Assembly (NCBI RefSeq): GCF_019355055.1 | Contig: NZ_CP048411.1 | Span: forward strand, 2,046,001-2,110,000 | DNA length: 64,000 bases | Direction: 5' to 3' | DNA from: Pseudomonas sp. MTM4 | GTDB lineage: Bacteria; Pseudomonadota; Gammaproteobacteria; Pseudomonadales; Pseudomonadaceae | In this document: piece after piece, positions 33,920 through 47,102 of the stretch | How positions within the stretch are numbered: position 1 is the first letter of the stretch | Layout: each line of letters opens with the position of its first letter | Made by a program: the position numbers and the translations under genes | Notes under the pieces: model-generated | Seen by the model: the letters and a program-made list of their open reading frames with translations, nothing else | What the model was told of the DNA's origin: nothing | The model's database searches: none

Positions 33920-34603
33920 ATGGTGCTTCATCGCGTACACAACCAGATTCTCCGTAGCCACCATCTGTTCGAACCGCTGAACGATCAGCAGATGGACGAA
34001 CTGATGGGTGCCAGCCAGTTGCTCAATCTCGACAAGGGCGACAACCTCTTTCATCAGGGCGAACCGGCTCACTCGTTCTACTTCGTGATTTCCGGCGCGA
34101 TCAAGATCTACCGCCTGACCCCGGACGGCCAGGAGAAGGTCTTCGAGGTGATCGGCAATCGCCAGACCTTTGCCGAAGCGATGATGCTGATGGACACGCC
34201 CAACTACGTCGCCTCGGCCCAGGCCGTTTGCCCGAGCCAGGTCTATCGGTTCTCCAACACGGCTTACATGCGCCTGCTGGAAGCGAACCAGAAGCTGTCC
34301 TTCGCCCTGCTCGGCAAGCTGAGCGTGCGGCTGCATCAGCGCATCAACGAGATCGAAACGCTGTCACTGAAGAACGCCACCCACCGCGTGGTGCGCTACC
34401 TGATGACCCAGCTGGCGCGTCTGAAGGCCGACGGCAACAGCTTCGAACTGCCGATGGCCAAGCAGCTGATCGCCGGCCACCTGTCGATCCAGCCGGAAAC
34501 CTTTTCGCGGATCATCCGCCGCCTGATCGACGAAGGGATCATCACCCAGGACGGCCGTCAGATCACCATTCTCGACCCCCAGCGTCTCGAACAGTTCGAG
34601 TGA
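33920..34603 (+). CDS. dnrD: DNR-type NO-sensing Crp/Fnr regulator (DnrD)
   Basis: The 227-residue protein aligns closely from memory with P. aeruginosa DNR (LFHQGEPAHSFYFVISGAIK, FAEAMMLMDTPNYVASAQAV, HQRINEIETLSLKNATHRVV, GHLSIQPETFSRIIRRL). DNR proteins bind heme, sense NO and activate nir, nor and nos promoters. The ATG at 33920 matches the DNR start (M..RVH.Q.L.SHHLF). The ATG at 33911 is possible but overlaps the AGGA ribosome-binding site. It lies 163 bp after dnrO, next to the nor and nir genes it should control. Confidence 0.9.
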   Translation: MVLHRVHNQILRSHHLFEPLNDQQMDELMGASQLLNLDKGDNLFHQGEPAHSFYFVISGAIKIYRLTPDGQEKVFEVIGNRQTFAEAMMLMDTPNYVASAQAVCPSQVYRFSNTAYMRLLEANQKLSFALLGKLSVRLHQRINEIETLSLKNATHRVVRYLMTQLARLKADGNSFELPMAKQLIAGHLSIQPETFSRIIRRLIDEGIITQDGRQITILDPQRLEQFE

Positions 34604-34657
34604 TCGGAGACGGGGCTCGGCGCCGTTCGGCTCAGCGCCAGCGGCTTTGACAGGCGG

Positions 34658-34671
34658 TTGATTGCGGTCAA
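34658..34671. promoter_or_regulatory. FNR/DNR-like box before dnrP
   Basis: TTGATTGCGGTCAA matches TTGAT-N4-GTCAA and is centred about 62 bp before the dnrP ATG, a typical activation distance downstream of the dnrD stop. Confidence 0.65.
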
Positions 34672-34726
34672 CCTCAATCGACCGCCACGCGTGGCAAGCT
34701 GGACCCGACGTAACGAGGACACCGCC

Positions 34727-34918
34727 ATGCCCCTGTGCCTGTACTGCCAGCAGCCCAACCCACCGAAAGAAGCCGAGTGCAGCCACTGCGGCATGCCCCT
34801 CCCCGCCCACGCCGACACCGCTGGCGAACGGCGCCAACGCAAGTTCTTCTGGTTATGTATCGGGCTCACCGTATTCTGCGCGGCGATGATCGTCTGGCTG
34901 CCGCGGCACCTTTTCTAG
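34727..34918 (+). CDS. dnrP: DnrP: small zinc-ribbon membrane protein
   Basis: The 63-residue protein starts with a zinc-ribbon-like knuckle pair (CLYCQQPNPPKEAECSHCGM, CxxC-N11-CxxC). It ends with one membrane helix (about residues 41-58, FFWLCIGLTVFCAAMIVWL). The name DnrP is used for this family in pseudomonads, where it sits beside dnr genes; its role is unknown. The ATG is preceded by ACGAGGACACCGCC, and a Dnr-like box lies upstream. The protein is probably anchored in the inner membrane with the ribbon in the cytoplasm. Confidence 0.75.
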   Translation: MPLCLYCQQPNPPKEAECSHCGMPLPAHADTAGERRQRKFFWLCIGLTVFCAAMIVWLPRHLF

Positions 34919-34935
34919 CGGCCGGAAGCGGGGAT

Positions 34936-35038
34936 GGTGGGCTGAAGCGGAACGCCGCCCGCTGAGTAGGCTGGTGGGCTGAAGCCCACCCTACGGGACT
35001 ACTCCGCACGATCCGGTAGGGTGGGCTTCAGCCCACCA
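34936..35038. repeat. REP-type repeat group
   Basis: A variant (34936-34962) is followed by TGGTGGGCTGAAGCCCACCC (from 34971) and, inverted, GGTAGGGTGGGCTTCAGCCC (from 35015). It lies between the convergent dnrP and norD genes. Confidence 0.8.
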
Positions 35039-35065
35039 ATTCCACGCAACACTTCCAGCTCTCTA

Positions 35066-36910
35066 TCACCCCTTCGTCAACTGCTTATACAACTGCGGCA
35101 GACGGAACGGCAGTTGCTGCGGTTCCTTGATCAGGGTGTAGCCGTTGGCGCCGAACATGTAGGGCAGGTAATCGCCGGCCTCTTGGTCGATGGTGATGCA
35201 AAACGGCAACAGGCCGTGGCGCCGGGCTTCGAGCACCGCTTCGCGGGTGTCTTCGACGCCGTAGCGGCCTTCGTACAGGTCCAGGTCGTTGGGCTTGCCA
35301 TCGGTCACCAGCAACAGCAGCTTGCGCCGCTGCTTGCATTTGCCAAGCAGCTCAGTGGCCTGGCGGATCGCCGCGCCCATGCGGGTGTAATAGCCGGGCT
35401 TGAGCGCCTGGATACGTCCGCGCGTTTCATCGTCATAACGCTGGCGGAAGCTTTTCAATTCCTGCATGCGCACCTGCTGCCTGCGCAGCGAGGAGAAGCC
35501 GTACAACGCGAACTCATCGCCGACCGCCGACAGCGCTTCGCCGAACAACAACAAGCTGTCGGTGATGACATCGATGACTTTGTGTTCGTCATCCAGATGC
35601 GCATCGGTGGACATCGACAGATCCGCCAGTAGCAGGCAGGCCAGGTCGCGCCGACTCTGCCGCTGCTCCATGAACAGCCCGCGCTCGGCACATTGGCCGT
35701 GCTGGCGCTCGACGTGGAAATCCAGCCAGGCCTGCATGTCCAGCTCCGAACCCTGGGGTTGCCCACGCAACCATTGGCGGTCGTTACGCAAATGTTCGAA
35801 TTGCCGCCGCAGCTTGCGCGCCAGCGGGCTCAGCCGCAGCGGCAGGCCCTTGGGTTCGGAGCCGCGCGGCAGCATCATCTGCAGGCTGACGAAATCCTCC
35901 TGCAGGCGCTGCTTGCGATAGTCCCACTCCGGCAGCTTGATGCCTTCGCCCAGCGGAATGTCGTCCACGTCCGACGGCGGCAGATCGAGGTGCAGCTTGA
36001 GGCCACCGCCCTTGCGCATGCGCTGGCGCGACATGGCGATTTCATCGAGGTCCTCGGCGACGCGCGAGGCGTCCTCGTTTTCGCTGTCGTCGCCCTGGCG
36101 ATCCAGCTCGACGTGCTCGGACCAGCTGAACAAATTCTCCAGACGGAACAGCATCAAACCGCCCTTGCCGGTGGTTTCCTCGACCCGCTTGGCACGTTTG
36201 CGCAGGCCCTTCTGCTCGGTCGGCGGTGCTTGCAAGGTGTTATCCGGGTCTTCATCGCCCAACTCGGTAGCTTGCGGCACGCCGAGGTTTTCGGCCGGGT
36301 ACAGCCACATCGGCAGCGGCCAGGGCGCCACTTCGCTGCGGGGAAACTGCTCGACACTGCCCGGCTCGCGCAGCGCCTGGCACAGCGCGCGCTCTAGCGC
36401 GGCTTCGGCGCGCGGCAGCGTGGCCGGGTCGGGACGCAGTTGCAGGTGTGCCTCGACCAACCGCCCGTAGCGTGGCCGCATGGCAGGGAAGCGCTGGAGA
36501 ATCGATTGGGTCCAGCGCTGGTTGTCACGCGCCCAGTGGCGCATCTCGCCCGCCTGCGCTGCGAGCAGCGCCAGCCAGCGATAAAGATCCTGATTGAGTG
36601 AAACTTCCGGATAGACCGCAAGGCGTTGCGGCAGGCGCAGATTGCTCGCGTCGCACCAGGCGACCGGCAATTGCTTGCAGGTTCCGGCGACCTGTTGCAG
36701 CAGGTTGCGCCGCAACATCATGTCGCGCGCATTGGCAGCTTCCACGCCGATACCGCTGGCGCCACCCATGGCTCGGAACAGGACCGACAAGGGTCGCTGC
36801 ATGCTCTCCAGCTCGACGCACGCCTCGGGAAAATCGGGACTGGCGCGGCGGGTGATGAAACGGTGCCAGACGCTGCCGACCCACTCTTCGACTTCGATGG
36901 TAAAGGCCAT
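35066..36910 (-). CDS. norD: NorD: VWA-domain nitric oxide reductase activation protein
   Basis: The 614-residue protein has a helical N-terminal part, an acidic/basic linker (around residues 230-330), and a C-terminal von Willebrand factor A domain with the metal-site start LLLADLSMSTDAH near residue 428. NorD works with the MoxR-type AAA+ protein NirQ in maturing active NO reductase. It lies 75 bp behind norB in the order norC-norB-norD. The ATG at 36910 follows GCGATCTCCG-type sequence on the opposite strand, read as CGGAGATCGCA. The open frame above it to 36973 has no similarity. Confidence 0.9.
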   Translation of the reverse strand: MAFTIEVEEWVGSVWHRFITRRASPDFPEACVELESMQRPLSVLFRAMGGASGIGVEAANARDMMLRRNLLQQVAGTCKQLPVAWCDASNLRLPQRLAVYPEVSLNQDLYRWLALLAAQAGEMRHWARDNQRWTQSILQRFPAMRPRYGRLVEAHLQLRPDPATLPRAEAALERALCQALREPGSVEQFPRSEVAPWPLPMWLYPAENLGVPQATELGDEDPDNTLQAPPTEQKGLRKRAKRVEETTGKGGLMLFRLENLFSWSEHVELDRQGDDSENEDASRVAEDLDEIAMSRQRMRKGGGLKLHLDLPPSDVDDIPLGEGIKLPEWDYRKQRLQEDFVSLQMMLPRGSEPKGLPLRLSPLARKLRRQFEHLRNDRQWLRGQPQGSELDMQAWLDFHVERQHGQCAERGLFMEQRQSRRDLACLLLADLSMSTDAHLDDEHKVIDVITDSLLLFGEALSAVGDEFALYGFSSLRRQQVRMQELKSFRQRYDDETRGRIQALKPGYYTRMGAAIRQATELLGKCKQRRKLLLLVTDGKPNDLDLYEGRYGVEDTREAVLEARRHGLLPFCITIDQEAGDYLPYMFGANGYTLIKEPQQLPFRLPQLYKQLTKG

Positions 36911-36985
36911 TGCGATCTCCGTAGCGCAGTTCGAACGAAGACGGCCCGCTGGGTCAGCCGGGCCGTCGTTCATCGTGCGTCAGTC

Positions 36986-38416
<1,431 letters not shown>

Positions 38417-38857
38417 TCAGCCCTCCTTGTTTGGCGGCCAGTTGTTGGTATCGATCTTCGAGGTCCACTTGAGGAACTCCGCCAGATCATCGACTTCCTG
38501 TTCGCTCAGGTTGAATTGCGGCATCGCCCGGCGTCCTGGCGCGCCCAGCGGCTGCGCTTTCATCCAGGCACTCAGGAAGGGCTTGAAGGCCGCATCTTCA
38601 CCGCGACGGACGAAGACGTTACCCAGCTCCGGCGCGAAGTAGGCGCCTTCACCAAGCAGGCTGTGGCAGCCGATGCAGTTGTTGTTTTCCCAGACTTCCT
38701 TGCCGCGCACGACCGCCTCGGTCAATTCCGACGCATTCGTTCGTTCTGGAAAGGTCTGCTCTGTGTGATAGGTCAGGCCGAGAAATACCAGGAAGAAGAA
38801 CACGCTTCCCCCGAAGTAGATATTCCTGGCCATCCCCTTGGTGAAGGTCTCGGACAT
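38417..38857 (-). CDS. norC: Nitric oxide reductase small subunit (cytochrome c)
   Basis: The 146-residue protein has one N-terminal membrane helix (residues about 12-30, IYFGGSVFFFLVFLGLTY) and one heme c site, CIGCH at 61-65, with MPQFNLS supplying the likely axial Met. It passes electrons to NorB. The length equals that known for P. stutzeri NorC. A perfect DNR box (38915-38928) lies 58 bp upstream. GGAGGCGACC precedes the ATG. Confidence 0.95.
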   Translation of the reverse strand: MSETFTKGMARNIYFGGSVFFFLVFLGLTYHTEQTFPERTNASELTEAVVRGKEVWENNNCIGCHSLLGEGAYFAPELGNVFVRRGEDAAFKPFLSAWMKAQPLGAPGRRAMPQFNLSEQEVDDLAEFLKWTSKIDTNNWPPNKEG

Positions 38858-38914
38858 GGTCGCCTCCTCATGGCTTGGCGTGGCCAGTTTAAGAAGGGAG
38901 CTATCGAAACCTGC

Positions 38915-38928
38915 TTGATGGCAATCAA
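38915..38928. promoter_or_regulatory. Perfect FNR/DNR box of norCBD
   Basis: TTGATGGCAATCAA is an exact TTGAT-N4-ATCAA dyad centred about 64 bp before the norC ATG. It is the strongest of the boxes in this window together with the nirS one. Confidence 0.85.
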
Positions 38929-39108
38929 GAAAAAGACCAAACGTTTTAGTCGGGTTTATGGGAAGGCATGCCGGGCGGCGTCCCACGCCAGCATTTGAGA
39001 ACACCATGCGTCACGGCGCTGGATGTGCAGGACTCTTAAAGCAGACGCGGAGCGTCCAGAGCAACGCGCCGACGCGGGGCATTGAGAGCGATCAAGATTG
39101 TTGATATC

Positions 39109-39179
39109 GGTGGGCTGAAGCCCACCCTACATTGGCGGGCGCGGAACGCTACAGTCCGTAGGGTGGGCTTCAGCCCACC
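39109..39179. repeat. REP-type inverted pair (REPIN-like)
   Basis: GGTGGGCTGAAGCCCACCC (39109-39127) and its inverse GTAGGGTGGGCTTCAGCCC (39158-39176) flank a 30-bp GC-rich spacer. They lie in the gap between the norC promoter and nirP. Confidence 0.85.
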
Positions 39180-39213
39180 AGAACACGAGCCCCAACACCC
39201 AGCCTGACCCAAC

Positions 39214-39462
39214 TCAAACCAGCGTCAGGATCACCCCAGCCGCCATCACCAGCGGCCAGCCGAGCATCAGCAAGCGCCACATCATCGGCGCATGGCACAT
39301 TTCCATGAAGCGCTCGGTAATCACCCAGCCCTTCACCAGCGCGATGACCAGCACCGCCGCGGCGAGCAGCAGGGTCGAGCCGGAACTGCCCAGCGCCACC
39401 GTCGCCGTGGACAGCGCGGCCAGGACCAGCCAGCAGACAATCAACACCTTCGAAGCAGACAT
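39214..39462 (-). CDS. nirP: NirP: small cytochrome c oxidase subunit IV-like membrane protein
   Basis: The 82-residue protein has three hydrophobic helices (VLIVCWLVLAALSTATVAL, LLLAAAVLVIALVKGWVITE, RLLMLGWPLVMAAGVILTLV), as in the prokaryotic cytochrome c oxidase subunit IV family. In P. stutzeri nirP follows nirO and nirQ, as here. Its role is not settled. It may form a membrane accessory unit with NirO. The ATG at 39462 follows CGAGGTCGTG, 10 bp after the nirO stop. Confidence 0.85.
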   Translation of the reverse strand: MSASKVLIVCWLVLAALSTATVALGSSGSTLLLAAAVLVIALVKGWVITERFMEMCHAPMMWRLLMLGWPLVMAAGVILTLV

Positions 39463-39472
39463 CACGACCTCG

Positions 39473-40043
39473 TCAGTTGATCACGTAGACCAGCGGGAAC
39501 AGCACCACCCAGACCACATCCACCATGTGCCAATAGAGCACCCCGGACTCCAGCCCGGCGCAGTCACGCGCGGTGTAGGTCTGACGACGGCAGCGCTCGG
39601 CCATCCAGCCGAGAATGACCATCCCCAGCAACACGTGCAGGAAATGAAAGCCGGTGAGAATCCAGTACAGCGTGAAAAAGGTACTGTGCTCGAGCCCCAG
39701 GCCCAGCCCTGAAAGGTGGCTGTACTCGTTGAGCTTGAGCACCACGTAGACGCAGGACGTCACCAGCGCCGCCAACAGCAACGCCGCCGCGCGACGTGGC
39801 CGATCCAGACGCACCTGCTCCACCGCCAGCGCCGCCAGCAGACCGGAGGTCAGCAGACTCAGCGTCAGCACCAACCCGATGGAACTGTCCAGCGCCGCGC
39901 GGCTTTCGCGAAACGTCTCGGCGTTCAGTAACTGGGTAACGGCGAACGCCAGGATCAGGATCGCGAACACTGTCAGCTCGGCGAGGATGAAGAACCACAT
40001 CGCCAGATCGCCCGGCAACCGGCGGTTCGTCAGCGCGAGGCGT

Positions 40044-40060
<17 letters not shown>
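39473..40060 (-). CDS. nirO: NirO: cytochrome c oxidase subunit III-like membrane protein
   Basis: The 195-residue protein has five membrane helices and the subunit III motifs LPGDLAMWFFILAELTVFA near the start, LTGFHFLHVLLGMVILGW and YWHMVDVVWVVLFPLVYVIN at the end. The family also includes NorE. These proteins are thought to assist NO reductase or electron flow but are not catalytic. The ATG at 40060 lies inside the end of nirQ (17-nt overlap), and the resulting 195 residues equal the known P. stutzeri length. An in-frame GTG-like start at 40069 is less likely. Confidence 0.88.
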
Positions 40061-42891
<2,831 letters not shown>

Positions 42892-42901
42892 GTGTCAAAC
42901 C

Positions 42902-42925
42902 GGGGAGGACATCAAGATCCTCCCC
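42902..42925 (+). terminator. Hairpin between nirS and nirM
   Basis: GGGGAGGA (42902-42909) and TCCTCCCC (42918-42925) pair perfectly around an 8-nt loop without a T run. It probably limits readthrough or protects the 3' end of nirS mRNA, keeping nirS expression above that of the heme d1 genes. Confidence 0.6.
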
Positions 42926-42946
42926 ATTAGCCTTGAGGAAGTACTG

Positions 42947-43261
42947 ATGAAGAAAATCCTAGTTCCACTGCTCGCCCTGGGCGGTGCGCTGGTGCTGCAA
43001 CCAGCGATGGCGCAGGACGGCGAAGCGCTGTTCAAGAGCAAGCCTTGCGCAGCCTGCCATAGCATCGATGCCAAGCTGGTTGGTCCGGCATTCAAGGACG
43101 TCGCCGCCAAATACGCGGGCCAGGACGGCGCTGCCGACACGCTCGCTGGCCACATCAAGAACGGCAGCCAGGGCGTCTGGGGTCCGATCCCGATGCCGCC
43201 AAACGCTGTAACCGAAGAAGAAGCCAAGATCCTCGCTGAGTGGGTTCTTAGCCAGAAGTAA
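42947..43261 (+). CDS. nirM: Cytochrome c-551, electron donor to nitrite reductase
   Basis: The 104-residue protein has a signal peptide (cleaved near AMA-QDGE) and the compact cytochrome c551 pattern: CAACH at 34-38, [25 protein letters not shown] with the axial Met. It carries electrons from the bc1 complex to NirS. TTGAGGAAGTACTG precedes the ATG. It opens the nirMCFDLGH run. Confidence 0.95.
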   Translation: MKKILVPLLALGGALVLQPAMAQDGEALFKSKPCAACHSIDAKLVGPAFKDVAAKYAGQDGAADTLAGHIKNGSQGVWGPIPMPPNAVTEEEAKILAEWVLSQK

Positions 43262-43286
43262 TCGAAGTAACGTCCAGGAGGACGTC

Positions 43287-43628
43287 ATGACCCAGTCCCG
43301 CCATGCAGTATCGCGTTTGGGGCTCGCCCTGGCGTCCCTCCTCCTGATTCCCGCAGCGATGGCCGCGGCACCCGATGCCGAACGCCAGGCTCAACTCGAA
43401 CATCTTCTCGTGCAGGACTGCGGTTCCTGTCACGGCCTGCTCCTGACCGGCGGCCTCGGCCCCGCGATCACCCGCGACGCACTGGCCGGCAAACCCCGCG
43501 CAAACCTCATTGCCACCGTCACCTATGGACGCCCCGGCACCGCCATGCCCGGCTGGAATGACCTGCTCGACGAGCAGGACATCCTCTGGCTGGTCGATCT
43601 GCTTATCGAAGGATATCCAAAGCCATGA
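43287..43628 (+). CDS. nirC: NirC: periplasmic c-type cytochrome
   Basis: The 113-residue protein has a signal peptide (residues 1-27, AMAA) and one heme site, CGSCH at 45-49, with PGTAMPGWNDLL supplying the axial Met. NirC belongs to the nirCFDLGH set and is considered an electron carrier for heme d1 maturation or an alternative donor to NirS. CCAGGAGGACGTC before the ATG is a strong ribosome-binding site. The stop overlaps nirF by 4 nt. Confidence 0.9.
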   Translation: MTQSRHAVSRLGLALASLLLIPAAMAAAPDAERQAQLEHLLVQDCGSCHGLLLTGGLGPAITRDALAGKPRANLIATVTYGRPGTAMPGWNDLLDEQDILWLVDLLIEGYPKP

Positions 43629-44800
43629 TCCGTCCCTTCCTGCTGCTGGCTGCGGCCGGCCTGCTGTTCGGCTGCGCGCAACAACCGCTGCGCGGCACCG
43701 GTGATCTGGGCGTGGTGGTGGAACGCGCCACCGGCAGCCTGCAGCTAATCGAGAGCAGCGGCATGACCAGCCTGGCGCGCATCGAGGGCCTGGGCGACTT
43801 GTCCCATGCCTCGGTGGTGTTTTCACGCGATCAGCGCTTCGCCTACGCCTTCGGTCGCGACGGCGGGCTGACCAAGGTCGACCTGCTGCGCCAACGCATC
43901 GACAAGCGCGTGATCCAGGGCGGCAACAGCATCGGCGGCGCCATCAGTCAGGACGGCACATTGATCGCCGTGGGCAACTACGAGCCGGGCGGCGTCAAGG
44001 TCTTCGACGCCGACACGCTGGAGCTGGTCGCCGACATCCCCGCCACGCCGCTGGCCGACGACAGCCGCAATTCGCGAGTGGTCGGCGTCATCGACGCACC
44101 GGGCCGCCGCTTCATCTACAGCCTGTTCGATACCGGCGAAACCTGGCTGCTGGACTTCAGCCAGGGCCGCACGCCGCAGATCAGCCGTTTCGAGAACATC
44201 GGCAACCAGCCCTACGATGCGCTGCTCACACCGGAGGGCCGCTACTACATCGCCGGCCTGTTCGGCGAGGACGGCATGGCCAAGATCGACCTCTGGCACC
44301 CGGAAAAGGGCGTCGAACGCATTCTCGACGGTTACGGTCGCGGCCAGCAGAAGCTGCCGGTCTACAAAATGCCGCACCTCGAAGGCTGGACCGTGGCCGG
44401 CGACCAGACCTTCGTGCCCGCCGTCGGCCAGCACCGCGTGCTGGTGATGAACAGCGAGAGCTGGCAGCAGACCGACGCCATCGACGTCGCCGGCCAGCCG
44501 ATCTTCGTCATGGCGCGCCCCGATGCGCGACAGATCTGGGTCAACTTCGCCCATCCGGACAACGGCAAGATCCAGGTCATCGACACTGAAACCCACGACA
44601 TCATCGCCACCCTGGAGCCGGGCCCTGCCGTGCTGCACATGGAGTTCACCGCGCGCGGCGACCAGCTCTGGCTGTCGGTGCGCGACGGCGGCGAAGTCCA
44701 GGTGTGGGACCCCTACACGCTGAAACTGCTCAAGCGCCTGCCGGCCGAAAGCCCGAGCGGCATCTTCTTCAGCAGCCGCGCCCACGAGACGGGGTTATGA
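43625..44800 (+). CDS. nirF: NirF: heme d1 biosynthesis protein (cd1-like propeller lipoprotein)
   Basis: The 391-residue protein begins with a lipoprotein signal whose lipobox LLFGC places the Cys near residue 17, so it is probably membrane-anchored in the periplasm. The rest resembles the d1 propeller of NirS without a heme c domain. NirF catalyses or assists a late step of heme d1 synthesis (dihydro-heme d1 formation or transfer). It overlaps nirC by 4 nt and nirD follows after 1 nt. Confidence 0.92.
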   Translation: MIRPFLLLAAAGLLFGCAQQPLRGTGDLGVVVERATGSLQLIESSGMTSLARIEGLGDLSHASVVFSRDQRFAYAFGRDGGLTKVDLLRQRIDKRVIQGGNSIGGAISQDGTLIAVGNYEPGGVKVFDADTLELVADIPATPLADDSRNSRVVGVIDAPGRRFIYSLFDTGETWLLDFSQGRTPQISRFENIGNQPYDALLTPEGRYYIAGLFGEDGMAKIDLWHPEKGVERILDGYGRGQQKLPVYKMPHLEGWTVAGDQTFVPAVGQHRVLVMNSESWQQTDAIDVAGQPIFVMARPDARQIWVNFAHPDNGKIQVIDTETHDIIATLEPGPAVLHMEFTARGDQLWLSVRDGGEVQVWDPYTLKLLKRLPAESPSGIFFSSRAHETGL

Positions 44801-44801
44801 C

Positions 44802-45260
44802 ATGCAGCTCGACAGCCTCAGCCGCCGCCTGATCGACCGCTTCCAGCACGGCATGCCGCTGTGCACCGAACCCTACCGCGCCATGGCCGAGGCGCTGGAG
44901 TGCAGCGAAGAAGAGATCCTCGCCAGCCTTGAGCAGCTGGAACGCAGCGGCGGGCTTTCCCGGATCGGCCCCGTCTTCGAGCACAGCCGCGCCGGCGCCA
45001 GCACCCTGGTGGCGCTCGCCGTGCCACCAGCGCGCGTGGAAGCGGTGGCAGCGCGGATCAACAGCTTTCCCGAGGTCAATCACAACTACCTGCGCGAGCA
45101 TGACTACAACCTCTGGTTCGTGGTGACCGGCCCTGACCGCGCGCACCTGGACGCCCTGCTGGCACAGATCGAGGCGGAAACCGGCCTCATGCCGCTGGAC
45201 CTGCCGATGGAATGCGCCTACCGCATCGACCTCGGCTTTCCCATTGGAGATGCGCCATGA
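44802..45260 (+). CDS. nirD: NirD: siroheme decarboxylase subunit (AsnC/Lrp-like)
   Basis: The 152-residue protein has an Lrp-like winged helix (residues about 5-55, [20 protein letters not shown]) and a RAM-like domain with [20 protein letters not shown], typical of siroheme decarboxylases. NirD, L, G and H together decarboxylate 12,18-didecarboxysiroheme precursors on the heme d1 pathway. It starts one base after nirF and overlaps nirL by 4 nt. Confidence 0.9.
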   Translation: MQLDSLSRRLIDRFQHGMPLCTEPYRAMAEALECSEEEILASLEQLERSGGLSRIGPVFEHSRAGASTLVALAVPPARVEAVAARINSFPEVNHNYLREHDYNLWFVVTGPDRAHLDALLAQIEAETGLMPLDLPMECAYRIDLGFPIGDAP

Positions 45261-45772
45261 CCGGCACCCTCGACCACTCGCAGGCCATGCAGCTGCGCAG
45301 CCTGCTCGAAGCGGGCCTGCCGCTTGCCGCCCGTCCTTACCGGATGCTGGCCGAACGCATCGGTGCCAGCGAACAGGCCGTGCTCGAACAGGTCCGGCAC
45401 TGGAGCGAGGACGGGCTGTTCCGCCGCGTCGGCCTGGTGCTCAAGCATCGCGCGCTGGGCTTTCGCGCCAACGCCATGCTGGTGCTGGACATTCCTAACG
45501 AGCAGGTCGACGAGGTCGGTCGACGTCTCGGCCAGGCCGCCGGCATCAACCTCTGCTACCAGCGTCCACGCCGCCTGCCGGACTGGCCCTACAACCTGTT
45601 CTGCATGGTCCACGGCCGCGAGCGCGAACAGGTCTGCCAACTGATCGAAAACCTGCTGGCCGAGCACGGATTGAGCGAAGTGCCGCACCAGTTGCTGTTC
45701 AGCACGCGCGCCTTCAAACAGTGCGGTGGCCGCTATGCTCCACCCGCTGCCCGGGAGCTGGCCCATGGATGA
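45257..45772 (+). CDS. nirL: NirL: siroheme decarboxylase subunit
   Basis: The 171-residue protein is a second Lrp-like family member ([60 protein letters not shown]). The ATG at 45257 overlaps the nirD stop (ATGA). Its C terminus ends in a segment ([13 protein letters not shown]) shared with NirH-type proteins. It pairs with NirD or the other subunits in decarboxylating siroheme. Confidence 0.9.
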   Translation: MTGTLDHSQAMQLRSLLEAGLPLAARPYRMLAERIGASEQAVLEQVRHWSEDGLFRRVGLVLKHRALGFRANAMLVLDIPNEQVDEVGRRLGQAAGINLCYQRPRRLPDWPYNLFCMVHGREREQVCQLIENLLAEHGLSEVPHQLLFSTRAFKQCGGRYAPPAARELAHG

Positions 45773-46208
45773 CCTCGACCGTCGACTGATCAACCGCCTG
45801 CAACATGGCCTGCCGCTGGTAAAGCAGCCCTGGCAGGCGCTGGCCGATGAGCTGGAAAACGACTCGCAGACCCTGCGCGACCGTGTCCAGGCGCTGTTGG
45901 ACGATGGCACCCTGACCCGTTTCGGCCCCATGTTCGACATCGACCGCCTCGGCGGCGCCTTCACCCTGGCTGCGTTGTCGGTGCCCGAAGAACGTTTCGA
46001 CGCGGTGGCTGCACAACTCAACGCCCTACCCGAAGTCGCCCACAACTACCGTCGCGAGCACGAGTGGAACATGTGGTTCGTACTGGGCTGCGCGACGCCC
46101 GAGGGCATCGCAGAGACTATCGTCCGCATCGAGGCGCAGACCGGCCTGCCGGTACTCAACCTGCCCAAGGAGGAGACCTACCATGTCGGCCTGCATTTCT
46201 CAGTTTGA
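45765..46208 (+). CDS. nirG: NirG: siroheme decarboxylase subunit
   Basis: The 147-residue protein is close to NirD ([50 protein letters not shown]). The ATG at 45765 lies inside the end of nirL (8-nt overlap) and is preceded by GGGAGCTGGCCC. The upstream in-frame ATG at 45726 is less likely. It acts in the heme d1 pathway with NirD, NirL and NirH. Confidence 0.9.
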   Translation: MDDLDRRLINRLQHGLPLVKQPWQALADELENDSQTLRDRVQALLDDGTLTRFGPMFDIDRLGGAFTLAALSVPEERFDAVAAQLNALPEVAHNYRREHEWNMWFVLGCATPEGIAETIVRIEAQTGLPVLNLPKEETYHVGLHFSV

Positions 46209-46683
46209 TGGCCCGTCTGACCCCGCACTGGTGCGCCGCCTGGTGGAACTCACCCAGTCCGGCCTGCCGCTGGTGGACAACCCCTGGGCCTGGATCGGCG
46301 AACACCTGGACCTCGACGAAGACGCCGTACTGACCCTGCTGCGCCAGCTGCAAGCCGACAGCGCCATCCGCCGCATCGCCGCCGTACCCAACCACTACCG
46401 CCTGGGCTACAAGCACAACGGCATGACCGTCTGGGACGTCGACGACACCCACCTCCCCCGCCTCGGCCCGCTGCTCGGGTCACAGCCCTTCGTCAGCCAC
46501 TGCTACCGCCGTCCCCGTCGCGACGGCTGGCGCTACAACCTGTTCGCCATGGTCCACGGTCGCAGTGCCGGCGAGATCCAGACCTACCGTGCCGAAATCC
46601 GTACCCTGCTAGGTGATGCTTGCCGAGCGGACGAGATGCTGGTCAGCAGCCGGATTCTGAAGAAGACCGGGTTGAGGGTGTAG
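46183..46683 (+). CDS. nirH: NirH: siroheme decarboxylase subunit
   Basis: The 166-residue protein resembles NirL ([60 protein letters not shown]). The ATG at 46183 overlaps nirG by 26 nt and follows AAGGAGACCTACC. It is the last gene of the nirMCFDLGH run. In related strains nirJ follows directly, but here a 2.4-kb insertion separates them. Confidence 0.9.
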   Translation: MSACISQFDGPSDPALVRRLVELTQSGLPLVDNPWAWIGEHLDLDEDAVLTLLRQLQADSAIRRIAAVPNHYRLGYKHNGMTVWDVDDTHLPRLGPLLGSQPFVSHCYRRPRRDGWRYNLFAMVHGRSAGEIQTYRAEIRTLLGDACRADEMLVSSRILKKTGLRV

Positions 46684-46702
46684 CCGCAGAGCCAGCGCCG
46701 GC

Positions 46703-46989
46703 AGATACATGTCGGCAGCGTCGTTTCAGGGTACACGGCGCCTAGCGTTTCCGGCATGCCCTTGAGGCCATCCGTAACTGCGATCAGCACGTCTTTTACA
46801 CCCCTGTTACGCAAGCTGTTGAATACCTTCAGCCAGAACTTGGCGCCTTCGGTATTTTCGATCCAGATGCCCAGCATCGCGGGTACCGTCTGGCAACACA
46901 TCCAACGCCAGATAGATTGCCTTGTCGCGAACCATGCCTTCGTCACGGATATTTACCCGTAGGGCATCAAAGAAGATCACTGGATACAT
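46703..46989 (-). pseudogene. IS256-family (mutator) transposase fragment, frameshifted
   Basis: The minus strand reads [20 protein letters not shown] and [12 protein letters not shown], then after a frame change [40 protein letters not shown] and PETTL. This is the central catalytic part of IS256-family transposases. Both ends are missing, the frame is broken near 46880, and the similarity stops 20 bp after the nirH stop. It marks the left edge of the insertion that separates nirH from nirJ. Confidence 0.8.
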
Positions 46990-47102
46990 GGCTCCAGCCG
47001 CCGCGCACGTAGGTGTACGAAAAAACAAGGCCCATCTGTATCTATCTTGTCTTGGTGGTGCATGGGTAGGATTCGGACCTTATCCCCTTGGGTAAGGCAA
47101 CC

